Below, in pieces: positions 55,456-64,000 of a DNA stretch of 64,000 nt. Source of the DNA: Agarophyton chilense (Eukaryota; Rhodophyta; Florideophyceae; Gracilariales; Gracilariaceae); assembly GCA_030374765.1 (NCBI GenBank), contig JARGXX010000117.1:1488001-1552000 (forward strand). Direction: 5' to 3'. A program made the position numbers and the translations under genes. The notes beneath the pieces are model-generated. The model made no database searches, was not told where the DNA came from, and saw nothing but the letters and a program-made list of their open reading frames with translations. The stretch's first letter is position 1, and every line of letters starts with the position of its first letter.

Positions 55456-56514
55456 CTAAATGCGCTCATGAGACGAAAGATGCGATAAGGCCTTTCGTAG
55501 ACCTTTCGGTGCTGTGCCCCTTTGCTCCAGTACATCAACGACGGTCTTTAGTTCGTCCAACTTTTCTTTCTCGACTTGAGTATCACCCACATGATACCCA
55601 CCAGCCTCAATTTGCTCTTCATACATTTTCTTCGCTTTCTCTAAGGTTCCCATTCCAAACATTCTCAACTGAGATGGACACAGGGGCCCGAATATCATCG
55701 CTTTGGTAAGTTCCGGATTTTCAGCTAAGTCAACTTCAAACCCTCCATGTTTGGTAAACATATCTAACACCTCAAATCCAAGTGTTAGTTTTATGTACTT
55801 CCGTTCCTTTCTCATGAGCTTGTTTGCCTCAATTCCCTTTCCCATCATAGTATCGTCTACCATTGCTATTTTCCCCGCGATAGTAACCGCCACCCATCGA
55901 GCCTGCTTCTCAAACATAGGCGCACTGGCAGTTCCTGGAGGCATCAGGTCTACAAACGAAATGCCTTTAATGTCGGGATGGAATGTGAAGTCGTAAAGTT
56001 CCAATATGTTTGAACTATCTTCCGGAGTGATGAGCTTCTGCATTTCCTCTCCCAGAAATGAGACACGAGTCTCATACCCAGTTCCAAACACAACAGTTTC
56101 AAATTGATCAGTAGTTCCGTCTGAAAAAACAACTGCGTTCTCGGTCACTCGCTCAAGTCCACCTACCTTCCACGTCAACGATCTCCCGCTCTGCACAGCA
56201 TCTATCATAGTGCCATTCACCACGGTGAACCCCAAAAACGGGGGAACTACAATAGGAACGTTAGGCGGAGGTGCATTGATAGCACCATGATCCACAAAGC
56301 ACATACTCTGCTCATGTAGAAGTTCCGCTGATGTGAGCCTTCCAGCCTGCATTCGCAACAGTGCATATCTCGTAGAATACTCTGCAGTCAGTACGCGTCC
56401 TTTTCGTTGCTTGACGATGATCTGGCGCATGGTCCGCGTGCTGACTGTGACGGAGGATGGGCCTTGATCTTCGGGAGCGGATAACATGTCCGCAACAGCG
56501 GCAACTTTGGTCAT
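55456..56514 (-). CDS. FMO-like protein, C-terminal half (unit 2)
   Basis: The 352-codon ORF is the same as in unit 1 except for Lys in place of Glu at residue 242 (G to A on its strand, 55791). No breaks are seen. It has the same neighbours: heat-shock-like block on the right and gene-free stretch and LTR on the left. Confidence 0.7.
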   Translation of the reverse strand: MTKVAAVADMLSAPEDQGPSSVTVSTRTMRQIIVKQRKGRVLTAEYSTRYALLRMQAGRLTSAELLHEQSMCFVDHGAINAPPPNVPIVVPPFLGFTVVNGTMIDAVQSGRSLTWKVGGLERVTENAVVFSDGTTDQFETVVFGTGYETRVSFLGEEMQKLITPEDSSNILELYDFTFHPDIKGISFVDLMPPGTASAPMFEKQARWVAVTIAGKIAMVDDTMMGKGIEANKLMRKERKYIKLTLGFEVLDMFTKHGGFEVDLAENPELTKAMIFGPLCPSQLRMFGMGTLEKAKKMYEEQIEAGGYHVGDTQVEKEKLDELKTVVDVLEQRGTAPKGLRKALSHLSSHERI

Positions 56515-57338
56515 TTTGAAGGGTGATTTGAGCTTGATTACACTGGGTTGGCGATTCGGAGTTGGGCACTTCGGGCTGTCATCGATGACGGATGAGAAGT
56601 TCGCTTTTTACTATATGGCTGGCGGCAAACCTGTTCTCTTCAACGGCTGTTTTCGAGATCATACCCTTTGGCTAATTGTCATTGGTGTGGAGGAGAAGAT
56701 TGCTTCCTATGACATGAAGGAAAAAAGCTTAAGAACAGGAACCTTGGACTGAATCTGTTATTAGCAGTTGATAGCCTACTATTTTGTTACGAAGGAAGAG
56801 CCCATAGGGGATCGCGGATTGCGAGAGTTAATTTCTCCGGGATGGATGCTCGTTGGCTCTTTGCCAATCGGAAGAAGTGAAATGAAAAGGTTTAAAAGGT
56901 TTAGGCGAGGAAGGAGGACGGCCAATGGTAGATCGCATATCTGGAGCGAATCATGAAACCTAGAGCATGAATCATCAAGTCTGAGCTATTGCCAACATTA
57001 GCTCATCGCGACAAACTCAAACGGAAGCGCCATTAGATAGGCGTTTTATAAAGAGAGAAAGCGTGAGACTGAAGTTGTTCAAACCCCACTTTAAACTGCT
57101 CCCAGCAGTCAATTCGCGTACTCTTTAAGCTCATCGGGTTGCCAGTACCCTTTACATGCGCTGCATGTCGATCTTGTAGTTGGTCTCGAACTTTCTCCGA
57201 GTGTCGGAAAGGCCCCAGAACTATTGCGGCCTATGTGATTTCTTCTTTTCTGTGTCGTGCAATGTAGTGAAACAGCGTACCGATGATTCCAACAGTACAA
57301 GGGAAAACCCGTTGTAATATTGGAGATTAAGATTACTG

Positions 57339-57528
57339 TTGTAGAAACCTCTAGAAGGTTCCAGAATGCAAAAGGAAACTGCTTTATGTAATAGAATATT
57401 GTAGAAGACTCTAGAAACTTCTATAAAACTTTATGTAGAAAAGACAAGAACTATCTTAGAACAAAACTATATGCGTCTAGAACAATTTAAAAGTGCTTTA
57501 AAGCAATATAAAAGAACAGAAGAACAAA
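57339..57528 (+). promoter_or_regulatory. Heat-shock-type promoter block (unit 2)
   Basis: Exact copy of the unit 1 block, 5,598 bp to the right, with both triplet arrays and the TATAAAAG box. It points across the junction into the antisense-ORF fragment of unit 3, on the strand opposite to that ORF. Confidence 0.7.
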
Positions 57529-57642
57529 GACTGAGTCGAGAAAAACGAACTCAAGTCAACACTTCACAGAACTATCCGCGTTCGAGTGTACTTTACTACC
57601 ATCAATTACTCCTTCTCTGCAACTGAAGGATACGGAATAACT

Positions 57643-58130
57643 GACAAGTTTTCCGTTGAATATCGCGCAATCGCGTTGTCCGGAAAAGCAATATGGCTCG
57701 CCCAGTCGTCGCTATAAATCGTGTGTTCCGGAATACCGTCAGGGAAGTACCCACCGTGTACATACTGTTGTATCAACGCGTCATCGCGGATAGAAACTGG
57801 ATCAAACCAGGGCGCTTGCGCGAAAAGTTCAACGTTGTCGAGAGGATCTCGTCCATAGAAATCCACAGGGTGCGGGCAGCTCCGCTGAGCACGACGAGAA
57901 GGAGCTCGAATCACACCCGCAGAGGCGACGTAAGCCGCGTTCGGCATCGGAGCCACGGTTGGCTGAGGTAACGGTACCGACCGGAATCCGGTGTACGGTA
58001 TGGGGAACGAACGGTATGGACCGAGTTGAGCAGTAGGCTGTGGCAGAGAACCAGCAGTGTTGGACGGAGCCCCACAAGGCACATCCTCAGAGGAGGGCTG
58101 AAACGGGTTGGACCCGGCGTTCGGATTCAT
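57643..58130 (-). pseudogene. Truncated antisense-ORF start, unit 3
   Basis: This is the same truncated piece as in unit 2, with the same edge substitutions. It shows that units 2 and 3 come from one event or from a later duplication of unit 2. Confidence 0.8.
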
Positions 58131-58304
58131 CGCGAGAGATCGAGCTCGAGCTGAAGAGCGGAGATGAACAGAATGCTGTTGAGAACTGTAAGAGTTGGTC
58201 GGGCAGCGAGGAATTCGTGATGACGATGAGTACCCAGAACACCGATCCGACTACGTATAAAGGCTTCTTGCGTCCCCCATGGTTCGCGATTAACGAGGGG
58301 GGTA

Positions 58305-58971
58305 TGTAGTATTCTCCTATGTCGGGGAATCCAATAGGTTGGTTTTTCGCGAAGTCGCGGTTGAAACTCATAAGTGAGTGATATCATCAGCATTGTGATA
58401 TGAAACGGCATCCCGCGTAGGATGCCTAGAGGCAGAATGTCTTAGTGGAACACGTGGCTTCATGGGTCGAGTGGCTTGCAACGGCGCATGAAGTGGCGAT
58501 CCACGTGGCTGGCTTTACTACCCTTGGTAGCTAGACGTCCATTAGGGACCGTACCCATACAGTGGTTTGGCTAAGTGGCTGACCACTGGGTATTATTTAT
58601 ATATTTATTTGGGCACTCACCTTGGTACACAGTATATAGTGTACCAGAGGTGAGCGCCAACTCCACGTAAAGGAGACAACATGGGCATCATGGCTATTCT
58701 GTTCCTCGCTTAGGATTCCTTAACCGGAGATCCGGACGAGCTATAATAGATAGTCAGCCCCCAACCACTTCACGAGCCGTCTCGTACTTACGTTCCATCA
58801 ACGTTTTACAGGTGCACTGTTCACCCTCGCTGGCGAGTAGTGGCCTTACACCCCAATTCCACCTCGCTGGTTTTGTAGCTCTACCACCCCTTTTCCCTCG
58901 CCTCAACTGACCCATCGGCAGTCCGAACGCTGTCACAATTGTCTGCTCTCTCCATTAGAGCGGATACTACA
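58305..58971 (+). repeat. C-type LTR in unit 3
   Basis: The same LTR, at the same place in the third unit, with no difference noticed from that at 47109-47775. Confidence 0.9.
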
Positions 58972-61053
58972 CTAACGTGAGATTATTAAAAGGATATGTT
59001 TTCATTCTATACCCAAAGCTGTTTTTTTGCGGGAATGGTTATGCGGCACTACTTGCGGTAGTTTACCGTTCTGTAGTAGATTCCAGATCGTCACCAAGTC
59101 TTTACGACCGTCACAGGCTTTTAACTTTGTGGGGAATCTCTAGACAGACCCAGTACCGTTGGTACACACAGAGCGTCTCCCTTCTACGCGGAGGAGGCTA
59201 CAACCTGTGCAGTGGGCTGACAGGAAAGGCTCTATGCAGCGGCTAACGCCTCACTTGACCCCTTCACTGCGGCAAAAGCCTCATTTTTTTTTTATAATGT
59301 ATGAATTTGCTCTTTCAGCTGCAGTGGCCTCACTGGATTTAGGCGGCAAACGTCTCACCTTTTGATAAAGTTGAAGGGCTCGAAGCCAAAGAAAAATAAT
59401 GAGTTGGGGTGTCAATTGTTGGTTGAAGTCGTCCGAGAAAGAACTCGGAGACATCAGAGCCCTTTTTATAGAGATCTAGAACCTCGAAAAAGGAGCTAAA
59501 ACGCATTACTACTCGATAGTTACTACTGTGTGCTTCTAGGTTACTCTAATCGCTGCTAGTAGCGATTAAAGCAGCACACTAACCAATAAAAATATAAAAA
59601 CTATATTATTTTTCCTAATGCGCCATTATGGCTTTCGACGCCAGCGGTGAAATACAGTGAAGATCCTGCTGGCACTCCATAAACGTGTGTTCCAGCAATG
59701 CTGGAACACTGTACGCATTACGAGACCCACAGCTACCATGTAGGAAGCGGATGTGTCGGGAAACCTCGATGCACACTATACAGTATCTCCCCGTTGGGTA
59801 ACACCACCGCCGGCGGCTGTGCATTCTTTTTTCATCAGTGCAGTCTACAGTGCCGTTTGCAGGCACAATGAGTACCGCGTGTCACGGTACGCCATCGCCT
59901 TGCATGAGGCGCATGGATATCAAGAGTTTTCACCACTATTCGGGGTCTCTCATTGGCCGCGGTATGGGAAAGGGGAAATGTGGTACCTTCCTAATTCCTG
60001 GTTCAGTGCCGGAGATGTGAAGTGAGAAGAGAAGGCTCGTCCTCGGTACATGACGCCAACCCAACTTGTGGAAGGCCTACACTTCATATCGGCCCTTCTT
60101 CAAAGTGACCACCGGGAAAAAGCCTTGTGCCACAGTTTACAGAATGCTGCACCAGGAAGTCAATCACCCATTTTGTCCGCCTTGAGCCAAGACGGTACCA
60201 GAAAAGCATTGTTTGACTTTCTCCAAGTTCTGAAAAGCAGCAGTTTTTTCAAGTCCGCAGCTCACCTTTTAAGCTGTGCCTCAAAGCGCCAATGTCTCTT
60301 CTCCCTTGGCGATCAGCAGCGATACTCGAAACGCATTTGTCATATTACTCTTCCTTGGTACACAGTTAGATTGTTTCAAACACCTACGAGGGTCGTTCTG
60401 CTGAAAACCCAACCTTCTGAACTATGTGAATCAGCTCAAAGACGCAGTGGAGAAGGATTGTATTCATAGGTTGCTTCTCGGCCATTTCAGATACGGGACG
60501 AATACTTAGACGGAGAATAAAGGAAACTTTTCAGCAGAGTTGACCGCTCTGCACTAAACAACACGCCTTCTTGTCCACGTGATGCTAAAGAATTGGTTGC
60601 AAATTCCATGTTGTTTAGATTACGTGAGACCTATCCATTCCAAGTATTGCTAAAAATGATTAGTATGCGGGTACTTAGGTGTGTCTGAGTCGAGTCTAGT
60701 TCGAGATGATGTCGAGATGATGCCACTCGAGACGTAGTCAGATGACTATGACATCCGACATGCCGGAGTTTATGTAGAGGTCAAGTCTAGCGACAGTTCA
60801 GCTAAGCGGTCGTGTGTTCACATGTGCACTACTTGCATTCTGTCCTGCATTCTGTCCTGCATGTTGAATGCTCTCTTGTAGACACCTGCAGTGTCGACTG
60901 ACATCATGACATGACATACATAATTGCATTATGATAGCCTTAGACGACTAGGCGTTCAACGATAGTCCTCAACGCCTCCATTCGACTCCCCGTTGAGCAG
61001 CAAAGTGACAGACATATTCCGCTGTTGAACTGATCAAAGTGTTCCAACTTCTC

Positions 61054-62112
61054 CTAAATGCGCTCATGAGACGAAAGATGCGATAAGGCCTTTCGTAGAC
61101 CTTTCGGTGCTGTGCCCCTTTGCTCCAGTACATCAACGACGGTCTTTAGTTCGTCCAACTTTTCTTTCTCGACTTGAGTATCACCCACATGATACCCACC
61201 AGCCTCAATTTGCTCTTCATACATTTTCTTCGCTTTCTCTAAGGTTCCCATTCCAAACATTCTCAACTGAGATGGACACAGGGGCCCGAATATCATCGCT
61301 TTGGTAAGTTCCGGATTTTCAGCTAAGTCAACTTCAAACCCTCCATGTTTGGTAAACATATCTAACACCTCAAATCCAAGTGTTAGTTTTATGTACTTCC
61401 GTTCCTTTCTCATGAGCTTGTTTGCCTCAATTCCCTTTCCCATCATAGTATCGTCTACCATTGCTATTTTCCCCGCGATAGTAACCGCCACCCATCGAGC
61501 CTGCTTCTCAAACATAGGCGCACTGGCAGTTCCTGGAGGCATCAGGTCTACAAACGAAATGCCTTTAATGTCGGGATGGAATGTGAAGTCGTAAAGTTCC
61601 AATATGTTTGAACTATCTTCCGGAGTGATGAGCTTCTGCATTTCCTCTCCCAGAAATGAGACACGAGTCTCATACCCAGTTCCAAACACAACAGTTTCAA
61701 ATTGATCAGTAGTTCCGTCTGAAAAAACAACTGCGTTCTCGGTCACTCGCTCAAGTCCACCTACCTTCCACGTCAACGATCTCCCGCTCTGCACAGCATC
61801 TATCATAGTGCCATTCACCACGGTGAACCCCAAAAACGGGGGAACTACAATAGGAACGTTAGGCGGAGGTGCATTGATAGCACCATGATCCACAAAGCAC
61901 ATACTCTGCTCATGTAGAAGTTCCGCTGATGTGAGCCTTCCAGCCTGCATTCGCAACAGTGCATATCTCGTAGAATACTCTGCAGTCAGTACGCGTCCTT
62001 TTCGTTGCTTGACGATGATCTGGCGCATGGTCCGCGTGCTGACTGTGACGGAGGATGGGCCTTGATCTTCGGGAGCGGATAACATGTCCGCAACAGCGGC
62101 AACTTTGGTCAT
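61054..62112 (-). CDS. FMO-like protein, C-terminal half (unit 3)
   Basis: Identical in protein to the unit 2 copy (Lys 242). All three copies keep an open frame, but the units are so recent that this says nothing about selection. Confidence 0.7.
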   Translation of the reverse strand: MTKVAAVADMLSAPEDQGPSSVTVSTRTMRQIIVKQRKGRVLTAEYSTRYALLRMQAGRLTSAELLHEQSMCFVDHGAINAPPPNVPIVVPPFLGFTVVNGTMIDAVQSGRSLTWKVGGLERVTENAVVFSDGTTDQFETVVFGTGYETRVSFLGEEMQKLITPEDSSNILELYDFTFHPDIKGISFVDLMPPGTASAPMFEKQARWVAVTIAGKIAMVDDTMMGKGIEANKLMRKERKYIKLTLGFEVLDMFTKHGGFEVDLAENPELTKAMIFGPLCPSQLRMFGMGTLEKAKKMYEEQIEAGGYHVGDTQVEKEKLDELKTVVDVLEQRGTAPKGLRKALSHLSSHERI

Positions 62113-62936
62113 TTTGAAGGGTGATTTGAGCTTGATTACACTGGGTTGGCGATTCGGAGTTGGGCACTTCGGGCTGTCATCGATGACGGATGAGAAGTTC
62201 GCTTTTTACTATATGGCTGGCGGCAAACCTGTTCTCTTCAACGGCTGTTTTCGAGATCATACCCTTTGGCTCATTGTCATTGGTGTGGAGGAGAAGATTG
62301 CTTCCTATGACATGAAGGAAAAAAGCTTAAGAACAGGAACCTTGGACTGAATCTGTTATTAGCAGTTGATAGCCTACTATTTTGTTACGAAGGAAGAGCC
62401 CATAGGGGATCGCGGATTGCGAGAGTTAATTTCTCCGGGATGGATGCTCGTTGGCTCTTTGCCAATCGGAAGAAGTGAAATGAAAAGGTTTAAAAGGTTT
62501 AGGCGAGGAAGGAGGACGGCCAATGGTAGATCGCATATCTGGAGCGAATCATGAAACCTAGAGCATGAATCATCAAGTCTGAGCTATTGCCAACATTAGC
62601 TCATCGCGACAAACTCAAACGGAAGCGCCATTAGATAGGCGTTTTATAAAGAGAGAAAGCGTGAGACTGAAGTTGTTCAAACCCCACTTTAAACTGCTCC
62701 CAGCAGTCAATTCGCGTACTCTTTAAGCTCATCGGGTTGCCAGTACCCTTTACATGCGCTGCATGTCGATCTTGTAGTTGGTCTCGAACTTTCTCCGAGT
62801 GTCGGAAAGGCCCCAGAACTATTGCGGCCTATGTGATTTCTTCTTTTCTGTGTCGTGCAATGTATTGAAACAGCGTACCGATGATTCCAACAGTACAAGG
62901 GAAAACCCGTTGTAATATTGGAGATTAAGATTACTG

Positions 62937-63126
62937 TTGTAGAAACCTCTAGAAGGTTCCAGAATGCAAAAGGAAACTGCTTTATGTAATAGAATATTGT
63001 AGAAGACTCTAGAAACTTCTATAAAACTTTATGTAGAAAAGACAAGAACTATCTTAGAACAAAACTATATGCGTCTAGAACAATTTAAAAGTGCTTTAAA
63101 GCAATATAAAAGAACAGAAGAACAAA
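62937..63126 (+). promoter_or_regulatory. Heat-shock-type promoter block (unit 3)
   Basis: Exact copy in the third unit, TATAAAAG at 63105. Its downstream DNA beyond 63240 is the original flank. There GGTATAATTT and, 32-40 bases on, TTTTGTTTTAG resemble a short intron's ends, but no coding exon is recognised afterwards. Confidence 0.65.
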
Positions 63127-63240
63127 GACTGAGTCGAGAAAAACGAACTCAAGTCAACACTTCACAGAACTATCCGCGTTCGAGTGTACTTTACTACCAT
63201 CAATTACTCCTTCTCTGCAACTGAAGGATACGGAATAACT

Positions 63241-64000
63241 GGGTATAATTTCTCTTTGTGTTCTTATCTGCTTTTTGTTTTAGTATTGTAAACTCTCTCG
63301 GTCCGATAGTCCGTCCCTGCGGGATAAGTGGCTTTTGAGGCGAACACATATAAACAATATATATTTTTGAATATACACGTATTTTCCATACTCATCAAAA
63401 GACATATATGGAAAAACTAGAAACTTGCTAGGAAACAAAACTATAAGAGGGGTTGGTACAACTTGACTTTTTCGTTCTACATGTTTGGAACATTGTAATC
63501 ATTTTGAGAAGGAAACGGAAAAGATGATGGTTGTTCGCAGCACAGCAGCATTTTTTGTATCGAAAGAGGTGTCTGAAGTTGGGTAAGGTTTCTACGGAGA
63601 AATAGTTTTGTATGTTTTCCCGTGAACGAACCAAATGACCGCTCGCGCATATGCTGATGCTCCTCATATGTTGATATTTTGTTTAGTGAGCCCCAAGGCA
63701 ATAATAATATTTATCGGTCGCTTGGCGGGATATGGTGCCAGAGAGGAGTGATAAGAACGCAATAAGTAAAGCTTTTATTGCAAAGTTCGGGAATGATTTC
63801 TGTCCGTGGCTTTATTTCGTTGTCGGGAAAGAACCCAAGAATAGCAGTAGGGCATAGAGAAAAAGTGTCTCAGCTGGTCGGACGCTTCAAGCGAGCGTTC
63901 CTGTTGGCTACCAGCATCCCCATGAAAAGAATTTCAAGACCGCAGATGTTACTTGTTCTGTGCTTCACAGAGTGTCACTGGGAACGCAGCGCGGAAGGCG
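63241..64000. other. Right flank of the array, no gene recognised
   Basis: Only short frames are present (79 codons or fewer). The first 100 bases are T-rich and could include a small intron for a transcript starting in the promoter block of unit 3. Nothing else is seen. Confidence 0.45.

Larger units (their letters stand above)
52045..57642 (+). repeat. Tandem unit 2
   Basis: Private differences from units 1 and 3 include G at 52567 (T in the others) and A at 56674 (C in the others). It shares with unit 3 the altered left edge (equivalents of 46453, 46481, 46485 and 46488), G at 53534 and T at 55791. The truncated antisense ORF reads 52532 to 52008, running a few codons across the junction into the end of the previous unit. 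Confidence 0.93.
46447..63240 (+). repeat. Tandem array of three 5,598-bp units
   Basis: Units lie at 46447-52044, 52045-57642 and 57643-63240. Each holds the first 162 codons of the C antisense region, the purine tract, a complete C LTR, about 2 kb without recognised genes, the FMO-like ORF and a heat-shock-like promoter block. The offset is exactly 5,598 at every feature checked. I noticed only about nine base differences among the units, four of them within 36 bp of the left edge. The junction sequence AACTGACAAG shares a single G with both outer flanks, so the amplification began by joining with essentially no homology. Confidence 0.95.
57643..63240 (+). repeat. Tandem unit 3
   Basis: One private difference seen is T at 62865 (G in the other two). 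At 58165 and 62272 it agrees with unit 1 against unit 2. At 59132 and 61389 it agrees with unit 2. After 63240 the sequence leaves the repeat (AACTGGGTATAATT), which gives the original right flank of the amplified segment. Confidence 0.93.

Noticed and set aside
52707-58971. LTRs in units 2 and 3 as solo LTRs from separate insertions
   Set aside because: Their flanks on both sides are the same as at C's 3' end, so they are copies made by the segmental duplication.
1-64000. CRISPR arrays, rRNA genes, bacterial operons
   Set aside because: No spaced short repeats of CRISPR type, no rRNA-like sequence and no bacterial gene organisation were found. The retroelements and promoters are eukaryotic.

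Overview
The window is eukaryotic and made almost wholly of mobile DNA. The evidence is Ty3/gypsy elements with chromodomains (chromoviruses), a Ty1/copia remnant, a PIF/Harbinger remnant with its usual partner gene, TATA boxes and heat-shock elements, and no bacterial operons, rRNA, intact tRNA gene or CRISPR array. The mix fits a repeat-rich fungus, oomycete or other protist. I cannot name the organism from sequence alone.

Layout. 1-2.6 kb: nothing recognisable beyond a small 10-bp tandem repeat. 2.65-4.26 kb: a decayed PIF/Harbinger transposase (+) facing its coiled-coil partner ORF (-). About 4.8-7.26 kb: a degenerate copia element (+) cut off exactly where a gypsy 5' LTR begins. 7,263-23,784: two related gypsy chromoviruses, A (+) and B (-), joined tail to tail. 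Both 5' LTRs lie outside, no 3' LTR is visible, and a long minus-strand ORF sits between them. 23,785 to about 27.4 kb: an older relative, E (-), whose integrase region is interrupted by B's LTR. About 27.4-33.9 kb: a heavily decayed chromovirus D (-), a cousin of C, apparently lying inside E's gag. 34.2-37.1 kb: sparse, with a possible AT-hook fragment and a degenerate purine-rich repeat. 37,097-47,775: gypsy chromovirus C (+), the best preserved, with two 667-bp LTRs, PBS, gag, pol, chromodomain, a purine tract, and a second gene region on the opposite strand between pol and the 3' LTR. 46,447-63,240: three tandem units of exactly 5,598 bp; the first overlaps the 3' end of C. 63,241-64,000: nothing recognised.

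Two things stand out. First, the minus-strand ORF after pol in C and the minus-strand ORF downstream of A's pol share a pattern of residues (RVWY, a later WYD, a P..P...L..Y..F block and an N-terminal block) although the elements have unrelated LTRs. This suggests a conserved antisense accessory gene of this chromovirus group. Second, the 5.6-kb unit carries the C-terminal part of C's antisense-ORF start region, a complete LTR, a 352-aa ORF resembling the C-terminal half of a flavin-containing monooxygenase, and a promoter-like block with two arrays of in-phase heat-shock elements upstream of a TATA box. The three units are nearly identical, while the two LTRs of C differ at roughly 24 of 667 sites, so the amplification is much younger than C's insertion.

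No confident intact host gene other than the FMO-like ORF is visible.
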